A stretch of 64,000 bases of DNA from Psychrobacter immobilis (GTDB taxonomy: Bacteria; Pseudomonadota; Gammaproteobacteria; Pseudomonadales; Moraxellaceae), in NCBI RefSeq assembly GCF_904846185.1, contig NZ_CAJGZQ010000005.1, forward strand, positions 62,001 to 126,000. Direction: 5' to 3'. Shown here in pieces: positions 1-9,355 of the stretch (positions are counted from its first letter, which is position 1; every line of letters begins with the position of its first letter). The translations under genes were made by a program, and so were the position numbers. The notes under the pieces were generated by a model that ran no database searches, was not told the DNA's origin, and saw nothing but the letters and a program-made list of their open reading frames with translations.

Positions 1-866
1 CTGACTCTATTGACCACTTGTAATGGCAAATGCTTCATCGCTTGACCGACAATCGACCATGGCAGACTTGGCACGCAAGCTTCGTCTACTTCTGCCTCAA
101 TCGCAGCAACGATCGCTTTGGTGCCTGTTTCTGCATCTACTTCAAACGGTAAAGGTTTGGCATTTTCATTGATTTCGGTACGCACATAACCTGGATAAAT
201 AGTCGATACCTTAATCGGCAATTTGGTCAATAACATATCCGCACGGATACCTTCCGCTAGATGCGCCAACCCTGCTTTACTTGCGCCATAAGCGGTCAAA
301 TGTTTAGGCAAGCCGCGCATCGCTGACATACTAGATATCACCACCAGATGACCGCTATTTTGGGCTCGGAAAATATTCATCGCCGCTTCACATTGGGCAA
401 GCGCTGAGATGAAGTTAATCTCGACGGTTTTGCGATTGGTATCAAAGCGTCCTTTGCCAATCCGGCGGCTATCACCGACGCCGGCATTGACCACCACGCG
501 ATCAATATGACCAAAATCCGCTGCGAACCCATCAAACACCTCGAATATGGCATCATAGTCGCTGACATCTAATGCTCGATATTCAACACGAATATCAGGA
601 TACGCTGCCATTAACTCTGATTGTAGACTTTCTAGACGATCGGTACGACGCGCGCAAATCGCCAAATTATAGCCAAGCTTGGCAAACAATCTTGCCATGC
701 CTTCGCCCAATCCTGAGCTGGCACCCGTGATTAATACTGTTTTACCACGACCAATCTGCTGCTTATTTAAACCTTTTAGGTATCGTGCGGGCTGAATTGC
801 GCTAAATAGCTGATTTTTACTTTGTTTAGCACTTTTGGTGACTAAATTGATCACTTTATTTTGCAT
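1..866 (-). CDS. Short-chain dehydrogenase/reductase (SDR), C-terminus outside window
   Basis: This is a classical SDR oxidoreductase that continues past the left edge. About 288 residues are visible. They start at the ATG complementary to 864-866, after a basic N-terminal extension of about 40 residues. The Rossmann motif TGASSGLG binds NAD(P), NAG follows the central strand, and YGASK carries the catalytic Tyr and Lys. The substrate cannot be read. It lies downstream of an acyl-CoA dehydrogenase, a kinase-like protein and a histidine phosphatase on the same strand, which suggests oxidation or reduction of a lipid-derived alcohol or ketone. That role is inferred from context. The SDR assignment is secure. 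Confidence 0.88.
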   Translation of the reverse strand, partial: MQNKVINLVTKSAKQSKNQLFSAIQPARYLKGLNKQQIGRGKTVLITGASSGLGEGMARLFAKLGYNLAICARRTDRLESLQSELMAAYPDIRVEYRALDVSDYDAIFEVFDGFAADFGHIDRVVVNAGVGDSRRIGKGRFDTNRKTVEINFISALAQCEAAMNIFRAQNSGHLVVISSMSAMRGLPKHLTAYGASKAGLAHLAEGIRADMLLTKLPIKVSTIYPGYVRTEINENAKPLPFEVDAETGTKAIVAAIEAEVDEACVPSLPWSIVGQAMKHLPLQVVNRV

Positions 867-1093
867 AGAACGTCCTGTTTACATCCATATTATATGAAGT
901 TGACAGTCTATAATATCGCAAATTGATAAGTGCGGCTTGTCTGTCATAAAAATACACAAAAAATACTCAACAATTATCATAGCCGATTTTAATAACATAA
1001 AAATCGGCTACGTATTTAGAGTAGCCATTTTATCCTGATGTTAATCACGGCTTAATTATGACCTTGATGTCTCACCGGCCATCACATGCTATG

Positions 1094-1852
1094 TTATCGC
1101 CACGTCACGAAGCGTTTGCCATCAGCAAATAAGTGACTGTACTCATTAAAAGACAATAGCCGTGTACTCTGCGCTTTTAAAGTAATAGACGTCACGCCCG
1201 TATTAACCAAGCTTTTATTAATTTGATAGGCTGTTGAGCTGCCCTGCTGCAATAACTGCGCGGTAATAGCCGAAATAATGCCGCCCGAAGTAAACACCAG
1301 CACCGTACTATCACGCTCTAAATTCAGATTGGCTACTTGCAAACGCACTTGCTCAAGCGCTTGTTTTGCCCGCTCATTAAATTGTGACCAGCTCTCAATA
1401 TAATCACTGTCATTGTCACCTGCATGCCAGCGCTGCATTGCGGCATCAAACAGCTCCGCTAAACGCATAGACGGCACTTCTGCTTGCGCAATCTCAGCCG
1501 CAATAGCACCTTTACTCATAAAAGCAGGATTAGACTTTATAAACACGTCTTTATGATTAAATTCATCAAATTGTGGCAGTACATAGCTATCCGGCGCACT
1601 TATATCGATCGCAGGCTTACTAGAGATATTGCTATCGGTATTAACAAATGACTGATAACGCTGCCAAAAATGATGTGCAGAGTCTTGCTGTCTAACCAAA
1701 CTACCAGTAAAAATCGCATCGATTCGACGCTGAGTCGTCGCGTAATGCTGACCTAGCATCTGCGCTTGCTTGCCACCCAGCTCTGAGAGTTGATCGTAAT
1801 TCTCTTGTCCAAATGACGCTTGACCATGACGGGCCAAAAGTATGGTTGTCAT
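1094..1852 (-). CDS. Histidine phosphatase family protein (phosphoglycerate mutase-like)
   Basis: This is a histidine phosphatase superfamily protein of about 252 residues. The N-terminal LLARHGQASFGQ holds the RHG motif whose His takes the phosphate. I chose the ATG at 1852 because AAGG lies about nine bases upstream and the RHG motif follows within eight residues, as is usual. A GTG 24 bases further upstream is possible. The second catalytic His is not obvious in a canonical motif: VLVFTSGGIISA stands where many members have a conserved SH(G/A)G, so Ser-Gly-Gly replaces His-Gly there. Activity therefore needs testing. It sits in a same-strand cluster with a kinase-like protein and an acyl-CoA dehydrogenase. 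Confidence 0.8.
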   Translation of the reverse strand: MTTILLARHGQASFGQENYDQLSELGGKQAQMLGQHYATTQRRIDAIFTGSLVRQQDSAHHFWQRYQSFVNTDSNISSKPAIDISAPDSYVLPQFDEFNHKDVFIKSNPAFMSKGAIAAEIAQAEVPSMRLAELFDAAMQRWHAGDNDSDYIESWSQFNERAKQALEQVRLQVANLNLERDSTVLVFTSGGIISAITAQLLQQGSSTAYQINKSLVNTGVTSITLKAQSTRLLSFNEYSHLFADGKRFVTWR

Positions 1853-1920
1853 AAAATATTGCCTTATTAATCGCACTCTTATAATTTTTAAAAGCTCTAG
1901 ATTTTCAATTTTTAATTTGC

Positions 1921-3198
1921 TTACTCTTCAGCTTTAGGTGCGCTTTGTCCAAAATAGCTCTTTGGCAAAATACCTTTAATCACAGCCTGTATAGGACTTG
2001 GCAACTGCTCAATCATCGCAGCATCAATACCTATATCTTGCAAATGCGGCTGTACTCGGTTAGTAAATAGTGCCTCACCTTCATATTGAGCAATCAGTTT
2101 AAGACATTTGGCATGTAATACGTGCACAATAATCCAAAAATTTTTAAAGGCTGGATTGGTCGTTTGTTTATGATAGTAGCGATAATAAATTTGCTGAACG
2201 ATACCCGCTAGACGGAACAGACCAAACACTTCATAAAACGTCCAGTTGTCTATCTCTAGACCTGTCTGCTCAAGATAATAAGCAACCACCTCATCGCGAG
2301 TCATCATGCCTTTTAAATGGGTGGGCTGACGGCGTGACTGCTGCATAATGATGTTGTCATCTTCTTCAATCCAATACGCCAATGCGCTGCCCAAATCCAT
2401 CAAAGGATCGCCCAAGGTCGCCATTTCCCAGTCGAGTACGCCGATCACCTTGGTCGGATCTGCTGCATCCAAAATCACATTATCAAAGCGCCAATCGTTA
2501 TGAATGAGACAAGTCTTACTATCAGCAGGCGTATGCTTACCGAGCCATTGACGTACTAAGGCAAAACTTGGGACGTTAGGCGTTTTGGCTTTGACATAAC
2601 GCTTGTCCCAACCTGCCACTTGGCGCTCGCAATAGCCTTCACCGCGTCCAAGATTGACCAAATCAGGATGCGCTTTATAATCGACTTGATGCAATTCAAT
2701 CAAAGCATCGATGACATTGGTACATAATGCACGCGTTTGCTCTTCATTTAAATCGATACCTTTTGGCAAATGGGCACGAGGAATGATACCTTCCATACGC
2801 TCCATAACATAAAAGTCGGCACCGATGACGGACTCATCCGTACATAGCGCGACCATTTTAGGGACATAAGGATAAGCATCTTTTAAGGATTTTTGAACCG
2901 TATATTCGCGCACCATGTCGTGTGCTGATTTTGCTTTGGTGCCTTTTGGTGGACGGCGTAAAATTAAATCTTGGCTTTTACCTTCGCCTTCATATTGCAA
3001 ACGATAGGTCCAGTTTGATGCGCCACCTGAAAATTGAGTAACGGTAGGCTCGCCTTCTATATCGACGCTTTGAGCACGTAGCCATGAGCTGACCGCTTTG
3101 GCATCAAGCTCTTCGCCCTCACGAACCTCGCCGCCTTTATCTAAGACTTTATTAGCTACTTCTTTGACGGTAGTGTTGCTTTGATTAGCAGTTGCCAT
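1921..3198 (-). CDS. Phosphotransferase family protein (APH fold, ACAD10/11 N-domain type)
   Basis: This is a 425-residue protein of the aminoglycoside-phosphotransferase kinase fold. The catalytic-loop motif HNDWRFDNVILD supplies the catalytic Asp, and LDWEMATLGDPLMDLG holds the metal-binding Asp. GGASNWTYRL near residue 58 looks like the ATP loop. The wording of these motifs fits the subgroup found next to, or fused to, acyl-CoA dehydrogenases, as in mammalian ACAD10 and ACAD11, rather than antibiotic kinases. The next gene upstream, in the same direction, encodes an acyl-CoA dehydrogenase. I infer phosphorylation of a hydroxylated acyl substrate before beta-oxidation. It is unlikely to be a resistance gene. 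Confidence 0.87.
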   Translation of the reverse strand: MATANQSNTTVKEVANKVLDKGGEVREGEELDAKAVSSWLRAQSVDIEGEPTVTQFSGGASNWTYRLQYEGEGKSQDLILRRPPKGTKAKSAHDMVREYTVQKSLKDAYPYVPKMVALCTDESVIGADFYVMERMEGIIPRAHLPKGIDLNEEQTRALCTNVIDALIELHQVDYKAHPDLVNLGRGEGYCERQVAGWDKRYVKAKTPNVPSFALVRQWLGKHTPADSKTCLIHNDWRFDNVILDAADPTKVIGVLDWEMATLGDPLMDLGSALAYWIEEDDNIIMQQSRRQPTHLKGMMTRDEVVAYYLEQTGLEIDNWTFYEVFGLFRLAGIVQQIYYRYYHKQTTNPAFKNFWIIVHVLHAKCLKLIAQYEGEALFTNRVQPHLQDIGIDAAMIEQLPSPIQAVIKGILPKSYFGQSAPKAEE

Positions 3199-3350
3199 AT
3201 GACATTCCTTATCGTGTGCTCAATTATGTTTATCAATGAATATAGGGCTGAAAATTCACTATTAACGGTGTAATAGTGAATTTCAATGAGAAATTAATTC
3301 AAGCAAATGCTCATTTAAATCAATTTCTATAAGTTTATGAATAACTAAAT

Positions 3351-4619
3351 TTAGGATTTACCAGATTTAGAAGGATGAATAAAACCCTGACGCTTTAATT
3401 CTAACTTGGCAATCATGGTTTTATGCACTTCATCAGGACCATCGGCTAAGCGTAGCGCTCGAGCTTGGGCAAAGAATGCAGGTAGCATGGTATCTTGGCA
3501 AACGCCCATGCCACCATGAATCTGAATCGCCATATCGACCACTTCTTGTAGCACAGTTGGCGCAACCACTTTAATAGCAGAGATTTCAGTCAATGCTGCC
3601 TTTGTGCCTTGCGCGTCCATTTTTTGCGCTGCATATAGTGTCAATAAACGCGCTTGGTCAATCTTAATACGCGCCTCAGCGAGTCGCTCAAAGTTACCAC
3701 CCAGTTGTAATAATGGCTTACCAAAAGCGGTACGTTCCATACCGCGCTTAACAGCCAGCTCTAGCGACTTTTCGGCAGCGCCAATACAGCGCATGCAATG
3801 GTGAATACGACCTGGTCCTAGGCGACCTTGCGCAATCTCAAAGCCCATGCCGGGTCCACCGATAAAGTGACTGACGGGCACACGTACATTATCAAAGCTG
3901 ACTTCACCATGGCCATGCGGCGCATCATAATCGCCAAAGACTTTTAGCATACGCTCGATGTTGACACCCGCTGTCTTTGCTGGGACCAATACCATCGAAT
4001 GCTGGTGATGACGGTCTTTATTCTCATCAGGCGTATACGCCATCACAATCAAAATATCGACCGCAGGGTCACCCAGACCTGATGACCACCATTTACTGCC
4101 ATTGATAATAATCTCATCGCCATCAACCACAGCTGTCGCTTGCATATTGGTCGCATCACTGGAGGCGACATCAGGCTCAGTCATACAAAATACCGAACGC
4201 GTTCTACCTTCTAAGATTGGCGTTAGCCATTTGTCTTGCTGCTCTTCAGAACCATAGCGCCATAAAAGCTCCATATTGCCGCTATCAGGGGCATTACAGT
4301 TAAACACATAAGGCGCTAATAAACTGCGACCAGTGAGCTCGGCAATCGGTGCATAATCGGTCACCGACAACCCTGCCCCTAGCGTGTCATCTGGCAAAAA
4401 TAAATTCCATAGACCGGCTTCGCGTGCTTGTTTACGCAAACTCTCATACTTCTCTGGCCACTGCCAATTTTTCCAATTGCCGTCTGGGTTTTGCGCATGA
4501 CAATCCGCCCAAAACTGTGCTTCTATTGGCTCAATATAGGTTTCGATAAATGCTTTGACTTTGGCGTGCATGGTTTGACCATGTTCGGTGGCGGTAAACA
4601 TCAATGTATTTTCAGACAT
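3351..4619 (-). CDS. Acyl-CoA dehydrogenase (ACAD11-like)
   Basis: This is an FAD-dependent acyl-CoA dehydrogenase of about 422 residues. Mid-protein FCMTEPDVASSDA is the FAD/substrate signature, followed by GSKWWSSG, FGKPL and the C-terminal QIHGGMGVCQD. The start chosen is the ATG at 4619, because AAGGA sits eight bases upstream. The ATG at 4628 would touch that ribosome binding site. The sequence style is that of the ACAD10/ACAD11 group, which fits the kinase-fold gene directly downstream. It probably introduces the double bond during breakdown of long or modified acyl-CoAs. Chain length and exact substrate cannot be read. Confidence 0.92.
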   Translation of the reverse strand: MSENTLMFTATEHGQTMHAKVKAFIETYIEPIEAQFWADCHAQNPDGNWKNWQWPEKYESLRKQAREAGLWNLFLPDDTLGAGLSVTDYAPIAELTGRSLLAPYVFNCNAPDSGNMELLWRYGSEEQQDKWLTPILEGRTRSVFCMTEPDVASSDATNMQATAVVDGDEIIINGSKWWSSGLGDPAVDILIVMAYTPDENKDRHHQHSMVLVPAKTAGVNIERMLKVFGDYDAPHGHGEVSFDNVRVPVSHFIGGPGMGFEIAQGRLGPGRIHHCMRCIGAAEKSLELAVKRGMERTAFGKPLLQLGGNFERLAEARIKIDQARLLTLYAAQKMDAQGTKAALTEISAIKVVAPTVLQEVVDMAIQIHGGMGVCQDTMLPAFFAQARALRLADGPDEVHKTMIAKLELKRQGFIHPSKSGKS

Positions 4620-4768
4620 AGCTGGCATCCTTTTCCTTGCTGATGGTTAATGATTTTCATCACGTTTACATAAGACTTTTATAAAAAGCTCAATGCTAAC
4701 TTTATAGTGTACGTGCGTATACTCTGTTCTGTATGCCACATTTATAACACAGCATTTATGAATAAACA

Positions 4769-4804
4769 GTAAAAAGGCGCGACCCGCTAGGACACGCCTT
4801 TTAC
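4769..4804 (-). terminator. Rho-independent terminator after the S49 protease gene
   Basis: GTAAAAAGGCG pairs with CGCCTTTTAC across a 15-base loop, with one bulged A. On the minus strand the stem is followed by a T-rich run. It lies between the protease gene and the acyl-CoA dehydrogenase gene, so the dehydrogenase cluster probably has its own promoter. Confidence 0.75.
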
Positions 4805-4846
4805 AAAATACAAACAATGCATCCATTTAGAGTGGAAAATTAAAAA

Positions 4847-5827
4847 CTACTTTAGGATATTTAACCGACTATTAAAATCAAAACGTGCTAGCGCATCTGG
4901 CAGCTTATCAATAGCTATGCTGAGTGTTGCTTCCGCTGCTTGTGACAATCCTAACTTCTCTGCCAGCGTTGGTTTTTGACGTGAATGCAGCGCATAGACT
5001 TCATTGTCTTCCATACGCTCTAAAATATAGCTGTCTGAGGTTTGCAGACTGTCAATTAAATTCAATTTTAGCGCATCTTCGCCATACCAATGCTCACCTG
5101 TTGCGACTTTCGTGACATCCAATGCTGGACGATAGGTGTTCACGAAATGTTTGAACAATTCGTGCGTTTGCTCAAGCTCTTCTTGGTATTTAGCACGGTC
5201 GTCAGCGTCATTTTCACCAAACATAGTAACGGTACGTTTATAGTCACCAGCGGTGAACATCTCATAATCGACGTCATGATTTTTTAGCCATTTATGAAAG
5301 TTTGGCAACTGTGATACCACACCGATTGAGCCAATAATAGCAAATGGCGCAGCCACTACATTATCCGCCACACAAGCCATCATATAACCACCACTGGCCG
5401 CGACTTTGTCAACACAAACTGTTAGTTTTAAACCAGCCTCTTTTAGACGTGCCAATTGCGCTGCTGCCAAACCATAACCATGAACCAAGCCGCCACCTGA
5501 TTCAAGACGTACCACGACTTCATCACCTTTATTTGCGCTGCTGATTAATGTGCTGATTTCTTCGCGTAAATGTTTAACTGCCGTGGCTTTGATATCACCG
5601 TCAAAGTCGAGAACGAAAACTTGTGATTTATTATCACTGTTTTTTTTCTTATTTTTGCTTTTTGCTTTCAATGCTTGCTTGGCTTTTTTAGCCATTACTT
5701 TTTTGAATTGCTTAAGCGCGGCTTTACCTTGAGTTGCCTCCATTAAGTCTTCACGGCGTTGTTCTTGGCTTTTATTTAGATGAACAACTTGTAGCTCAAC
5801 AGGGTTCTTAGCAGGGTGAAAAAGCAT
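4847..5827 (-). CDS. sohB: S49 family peptidase, SohB-like, without N-terminal membrane segment
   Basis: This is a serine protease of the SppA/SohB family. Counting from the ATG at 5827, about 326 residues, the Ser nucleophile is Ser145 in AASGGYMM and the general-base Lys is Lys197 in GDYKRTV. GEHWYGEDAL and VLDFDGDIKA also match SohB. E. coli SohB begins with a hydrophobic anchor. Here the N-terminus is soluble and carries a lysine-rich tract at residues 42-62. AAGGA nine bases upstream supports the start at 5827, and an in-frame TAA just before 5836 rules out a longer form in this frame. It may be cytoplasmic or peripherally bound. Confidence 0.88.
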   Translation of the reverse strand: MLFHPAKNPVELQVVHLNKSQEQRREDLMEATQGKAALKQFKKVMAKKAKQALKAKSKNKKKNSDNKSQVFVLDFDGDIKATAVKHLREEISTLISSANKGDEVVVRLESGGGLVHGYGLAAAQLARLKEAGLKLTVCVDKVAASGGYMMACVADNVVAAPFAIIGSIGVVSQLPNFHKWLKNHDVDYEMFTAGDYKRTVTMFGENDADDRAKYQEELEQTHELFKHFVNTYRPALDVTKVATGEHWYGEDALKLNLIDSLQTSDSYILERMEDNEVYALHSRQKPTLAEKLGLSQAAEATLSIAIDKLPDALARFDFNSRLNILK

Positions 5828-5836
5828 GAGTAGCAT

Positions 5837-6180
5837 TCCTTACATGATTAGAATAATTTTAATAAGATTTTATAAGTGAGCCTGATATGTGCACAGTGGC
5901 TGATATTTTCAAGCAAAATGACAATATTTAACCCAATGCAAATGTTACTGAATAAATACGCCCATTACTGATACTTTCCTACGCTTTGATTGGACGCCAC
6001 TGGTTGTATAACAAGGGCAGATTAGGCATAATATGCGTTTACACCAAATTTTCTGTAGCCAACGTGATGACCATTTGTCTTAATCGCGTTATTTGTGCGT
6101 TTTTAGCGGATAGCTTGAATCGTACAGCAATGGCTGCATTATTGTATTTCGAATTGGGCTGATAACTGGATAATTATATT
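5837..6180. other. Gene-free divergent region between sohB-like gene and aspS
   Basis: No coding sequence is supported here. The stretch must hold the promoters of the two divergent genes. TAATAT near 6030 is a possible -10 box, but no well-spaced -35 box is evident. The minus-strand reading upstream of the protease gene shows no hydrophobic segment that a frameshift could restore as an anchor. Confidence 0.5.
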
Positions 6181-8022
6181 ATGACGCAAAGCACTATGAC
6201 GCATAGCGAATATCGAGACGAATATTGCGGAGCCGTAACCGAAAGCTTCATCGATCAAACCATCAGTATCGTAGGCTGGGTGCATCGTCGTCGCGATCAC
6301 GGTGGGGTGATTTTTTTAGACATGCGTGACCGCGCTGGTATCTTGCAGGTCGTCGTTGACCCTGATACACCAGAAGCCTTTGCAATGGCTGATGCGGTAC
6401 GTCCTGAATATGTGCTAAAAATCACTGGTCGCGTACGTCAACGCTACGCGGGTACTGAAAACAATAATATGACCAGTGGTCAGATTGAGCTGTTGGGCAA
6501 AGAAATTGAAGTATTGGCGAAATCTGAAACACCGCCTTTCCCATTAAATGATGAGAAAACCACAGTATCAGAAGACTTGCGTTTAAAATACCGCTATCTT
6601 GATATGCGTCGTCCGCAAATGCAAGAGCGTATGGTTTTCCGTGCTAAAGCCACGTCAGCCATTCGTCGTTACTTAGATGACCATGGTTTCTTAGACGTTG
6701 AGACCCCTATCTTGACTCGTGCAACGCCAGAAGGTGCGCGCGATTATCTTGTGCCATCACGCACACGCCCTGGTAACTTTTTCGCCTTGCCACAATCACC
6801 ACAGCTGTTTAAACAGTTATTAATGGTGTCAGGATTTGATCGTTATTATCAAATCGCTAAGTGTTTCCGTGATGAAGACTTACGTGCTGACCGTCAGCCT
6901 GAGTTTACCCAAGTGGATATTGAGACTTCTTTCTTAAATGAAGAAGAAATCATGAACATCAACGAAGGTTTGATTAAGCATTTATTCAAAACCATGATGG
7001 ATGTTGAGTTTGAGCAATTTCCACGCATGACTTACGCAGAAGCTATGCGTGACTATGCCTCAGACAAGCCTGACTTACGTATTCCATTAAAACTCATCGA
7101 CGTTGCTGATTTAATGAAAGACGTTGATTTTAAAGTATTTGCCGGTCCTGCTAACGATCCTAAAGGTCGTGTTGCTGCCCTACGAATTCCTGGTGGCGCG
7201 TCATTAAGCCGTAAGCAAATAGATGCTTATACCAAATTCGTTAGCATTTATGGTGCACGTGGTTTGGCGTATATCAAAGTCAACGATGCGAGCAACATAA
7301 ACAACGGCGTTGACCAAGAATCTGGTCTTCAGTCTCCTATCATCAAAAATATGACCGATGACGTATTGGTAAGCTTGATTGAGCGTACTGGTGCAGAAAG
7401 CAACGATATTATTTTCTTTGGTGCGGATAAAGCCAGTGTCGTCAATGACGCAATCGGCGCATTACGTCAAAAAATTGGTCTAGACCTTGAGATGACTACT
7501 TGTCAGTGGGCGCCACTTTGGGTCACTGATTTCCCAATGTTTGAGCAAACGGACGATGGTCGTTGGACGTCAATGCATCACCCGTTTACTAAGCCTAAAG
7601 GTTCTGTTGATGAATTGAAAAACAACCCAGAATCTGCCCTCTCTATCGCTTATGATATGGTATTGAACGGTACAGAAGTTGGCGGTGGTAGCTTACGTAT
7701 CAATACCTTTGATATGCAGCAAGCGGTACTTGAAGCGTTAGGTATCGGCGAGCAAGAAGCTGAAGACAAGTTTGGTTTCTTGCTTGATGCATTAAGATTC
7801 GGTGCGCCGCCGCATGGTGGCTTGGCCTTTGGTTTGGATCGTCTGATTATGCTTATGGTAGGCGCTGACTCTATCCGTGATGTTATCGCTTTCCCAAAAA
7901 CCAAAACTGCTGAGTGCCCACTAACTCAAGCACCTGCTGAAGTCGATAGCAAGCAGCTACGTGATCTTGGTATCCGTGTGCGCGAAAAAGCACAGGCTGA
8001 CACCAACAAACCTGCGCAATAA
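6181..8022 (+). CDS. aspS: Aspartate-tRNA ligase
   Basis: This is a class II aminoacyl-tRNA synthetase of 613 residues that charges tRNA with aspartate in the cytoplasm. An N-terminal OB-fold anticodon-binding domain ([21 protein letters not shown]) precedes the catalytic core. Motif 2, [16 protein letters not shown], is near residue 229 and motif 3, GLAFGLDRL, near 546. A long insertion between them, typical of bacterial AspRS, covers about residues 285-410. A second ATG five codons in is an alternative start. AsnRS is excluded by the bacterial insertion domain. Whether it also charges tRNA-Asn cannot be read from sequence alone. Confidence 0.98.
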   Translation: MTQSTMTHSEYRDEYCGAVTESFIDQTISIVGWVHRRRDHGGVIFLDMRDRAGILQVVVDPDTPEAFAMADAVRPEYVLKITGRVRQRYAGTENNNMTSGQIELLGKEIEVLAKSETPPFPLNDEKTTVSEDLRLKYRYLDMRRPQMQERMVFRAKATSAIRRYLDDHGFLDVETPILTRATPEGARDYLVPSRTRPGNFFALPQSPQLFKQLLMVSGFDRYYQIAKCFRDEDLRADRQPEFTQVDIETSFLNEEEIMNINEGLIKHLFKTMMDVEFEQFPRMTYAEAMRDYASDKPDLRIPLKLIDVADLMKDVDFKVFAGPANDPKGRVAALRIPGGASLSRKQIDAYTKFVSIYGARGLAYIKVNDASNINNGVDQESGLQSPIIKNMTDDVLVSLIERTGAESNDIIFFGADKASVVNDAIGALRQKIGLDLEMTTCQWAPLWVTDFPMFEQTDDGRWTSMHHPFTKPKGSVDELKNNPESALSIAYDMVLNGTEVGGGSLRINTFDMQQAVLEALGIGEQEAEDKFGFLLDALRFGAPPHGGLAFGLDRLIMLMVGADSIRDVIAFPKTKTAECPLTQAPAEVDSKQLRDLGIRVREKAQADTNKPAQ

Positions 8023-8083
8023 ATGGTCTAACGATGTCCGGATATTTTTCTCAGTACTTATTACGTGATTCATCACCGTGTGA

Positions 8084-9052
8084 ATGGTTATGAATCCGTA
8101 TCATATTTTTAAAATCGTGCCATTGTCTGTCTTGCAGATACTGGCACGTTTTGTTGCGTGGGTGATTATTAAGATACCAAATTTGAGTATCATGCGTACA
8201 GTCAGTATCAATATGGCGTTAATTGCGCCTAAGCTGACTGATGTGCAAAAACAAGTATTAACCAAAGAGATTATTTATCACCAGTGTTTGACCAGTATTG
8301 AATCGATCAAAAGCTGGGCCATGTCACCTGAGTGGAGTATCGCTCAGATTCGCGACGTTCATAATAAAGACATTTTATTAGAAGGACTTGCTAGTTCCAA
8401 CGGCATGCTCGCTATCGTGCCGCATCTCGGTACGTGGGAGATGATGAACGCTTGGCTCAATCAATTTGGTTCCCCAACCATTATGTACAAACCTGTCAAA
8501 GGCGACATTACCAACAACTTTGTGCTGCAAGGGCGTTCAAGGCTTAATGCGACTTTAGTACCAACCGATGGTAGCGGTGTCAAAGCCATATTCAAAACCC
8601 TCAAACAAGGTGGCTTTAGTATCGTCTTACCCGATCATGTTCCTGATCCTTCGGGCGGCGTGGTTGTGCCCTTTTTTGGTATTAAAACGCTAACCAGTAC
8701 GCTTGCTTCTAAACTTGCTAGTAAAACCAGATGTGCGTTGGTCGGCTTATCTTGTATTCGCCGTGAGGATGGTCGTGGATTTGACATCTATTGTTATAAG
8801 CTCGATGATCCAGCACTTTATGATCGTCATGCCGAGACCGCCGCTTATGCACTTAACCAAGCCATGCAACAGATGATTGAAGAAAAATGCAGTCACTATA
8901 TGTGGGGCTATCGACGTTTCAAACACATTCCCACATTAGGGAATCCTTACAACGTTGATGAAGAAACTTTAGCCAAATTCATTCGTGACAACAAACTGGC
9001 TAACGATCACAACGTTCATGATACAACCACACGCGCCGGCAATGAACAATGA
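8084..9052 (+). CDS. LpxL/HtrB-family lysophospholipid acyltransferase
   Basis: This is an inner-membrane acyltransferase of 322 residues in the lipid A late-acyltransferase family. An N-terminal hydrophobic region (about residues 10-30) anchors it. HLGTWE carries the His-x4-Glu catalytic pair near residue 113, and MWGYRRFKH near the C-terminus matches the family's YxWxYRRF. It may add a secondary acyl chain to lipid A. An ornithine-lipid or other glycolipid acyltransferase is the alternative. It lies just upstream of the glycan locus, which is consistent with lipooligosaccharide synthesis. The C-terminal codons and stop lie within a threefold heptamer repeat. Confidence 0.88.
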   Translation: MVMNPYHIFKIVPLSVLQILARFVAWVIIKIPNLSIMRTVSINMALIAPKLTDVQKQVLTKEIIYHQCLTSIESIKSWAMSPEWSIAQIRDVHNKDILLEGLASSNGMLAIVPHLGTWEMMNAWLNQFGSPTIMYKPVKGDITNNFVLQGRSRLNATLVPTDGSGVKAIFKTLKQGGFSIVLPDHVPDPSGGVVVPFFGIKTLTSTLASKLASKTRCALVGLSCIRREDGRGFDIYCYKLDDPALYDRHAETAAYALNQAMQQMIEEKCSHYMWGYRRFKHIPTLGNPYNVDEETLAKFIRDNKLANDHNVHDTTTRAGNEQ

Positions 9053-9065
9053 ACAATGAACAATG
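9045..9065. repeat. Three tandem copies of heptamer AACAATG
   Basis: Three exact copies of AACAATG span the stop codon of the acyltransferase gene. Because seven is not a multiple of three, gain or loss of a unit would change only the last residues and the stop position. Confidence 0.8.
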
Positions 9066-9152
9066 ACCTTACAATTAGCCAAACGTTTAGAGATATCGTG
9101 AATCCTAGCTGTGATAGTATTGGCTGACTTTTGTACCTTTGAACGTTACTAA

Positions 9153-9319
9153 GGCGTGTCCTCAGTTTAATCGATCATCCTATAAATGGATTAAAGATGG
9201 CTAAATTTTGCCAAATAGCGTCAAATAGTCAGTCAATAGCTCAATATTGTCTGCGCTATTTTTTCATTTGACGGCAATTTATCTCATTTTTATCACCATG
9301 TTAAAAATGAGAACACGCC
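9153..9319. mobile_element. 167-bp MITE-like element, IS5-type ends, CTAA target duplication
   Basis: The left end GGCGTGTCCTCAGTTTAA is matched by the inverted right end TTAAAAATGAGAACACGCC. Perfect CTAA duplications flank it at 9149-9152 and 9320-9323. A four-base YTAR target is typical of the IS5 group. The element is too short for a transposase, so it must be mobilised by one elsewhere. It sits between the acyltransferase gene and the first glycosyltransferase gene. Related ends occur at 22903-22947 and 28468. The family name is not known to me. Confidence 0.8.
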
Positions 9320-9355
9320 CTAAATATTTTTTATTTATATTAATATGAGTGCATT

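Noticed and set aside
1921..3198. Aminoglycoside resistance kinase
   Set aside because: The fold is shared, but the motifs and the acyl-CoA dehydrogenase neighbour place it in the ACAD10/11-associated group.
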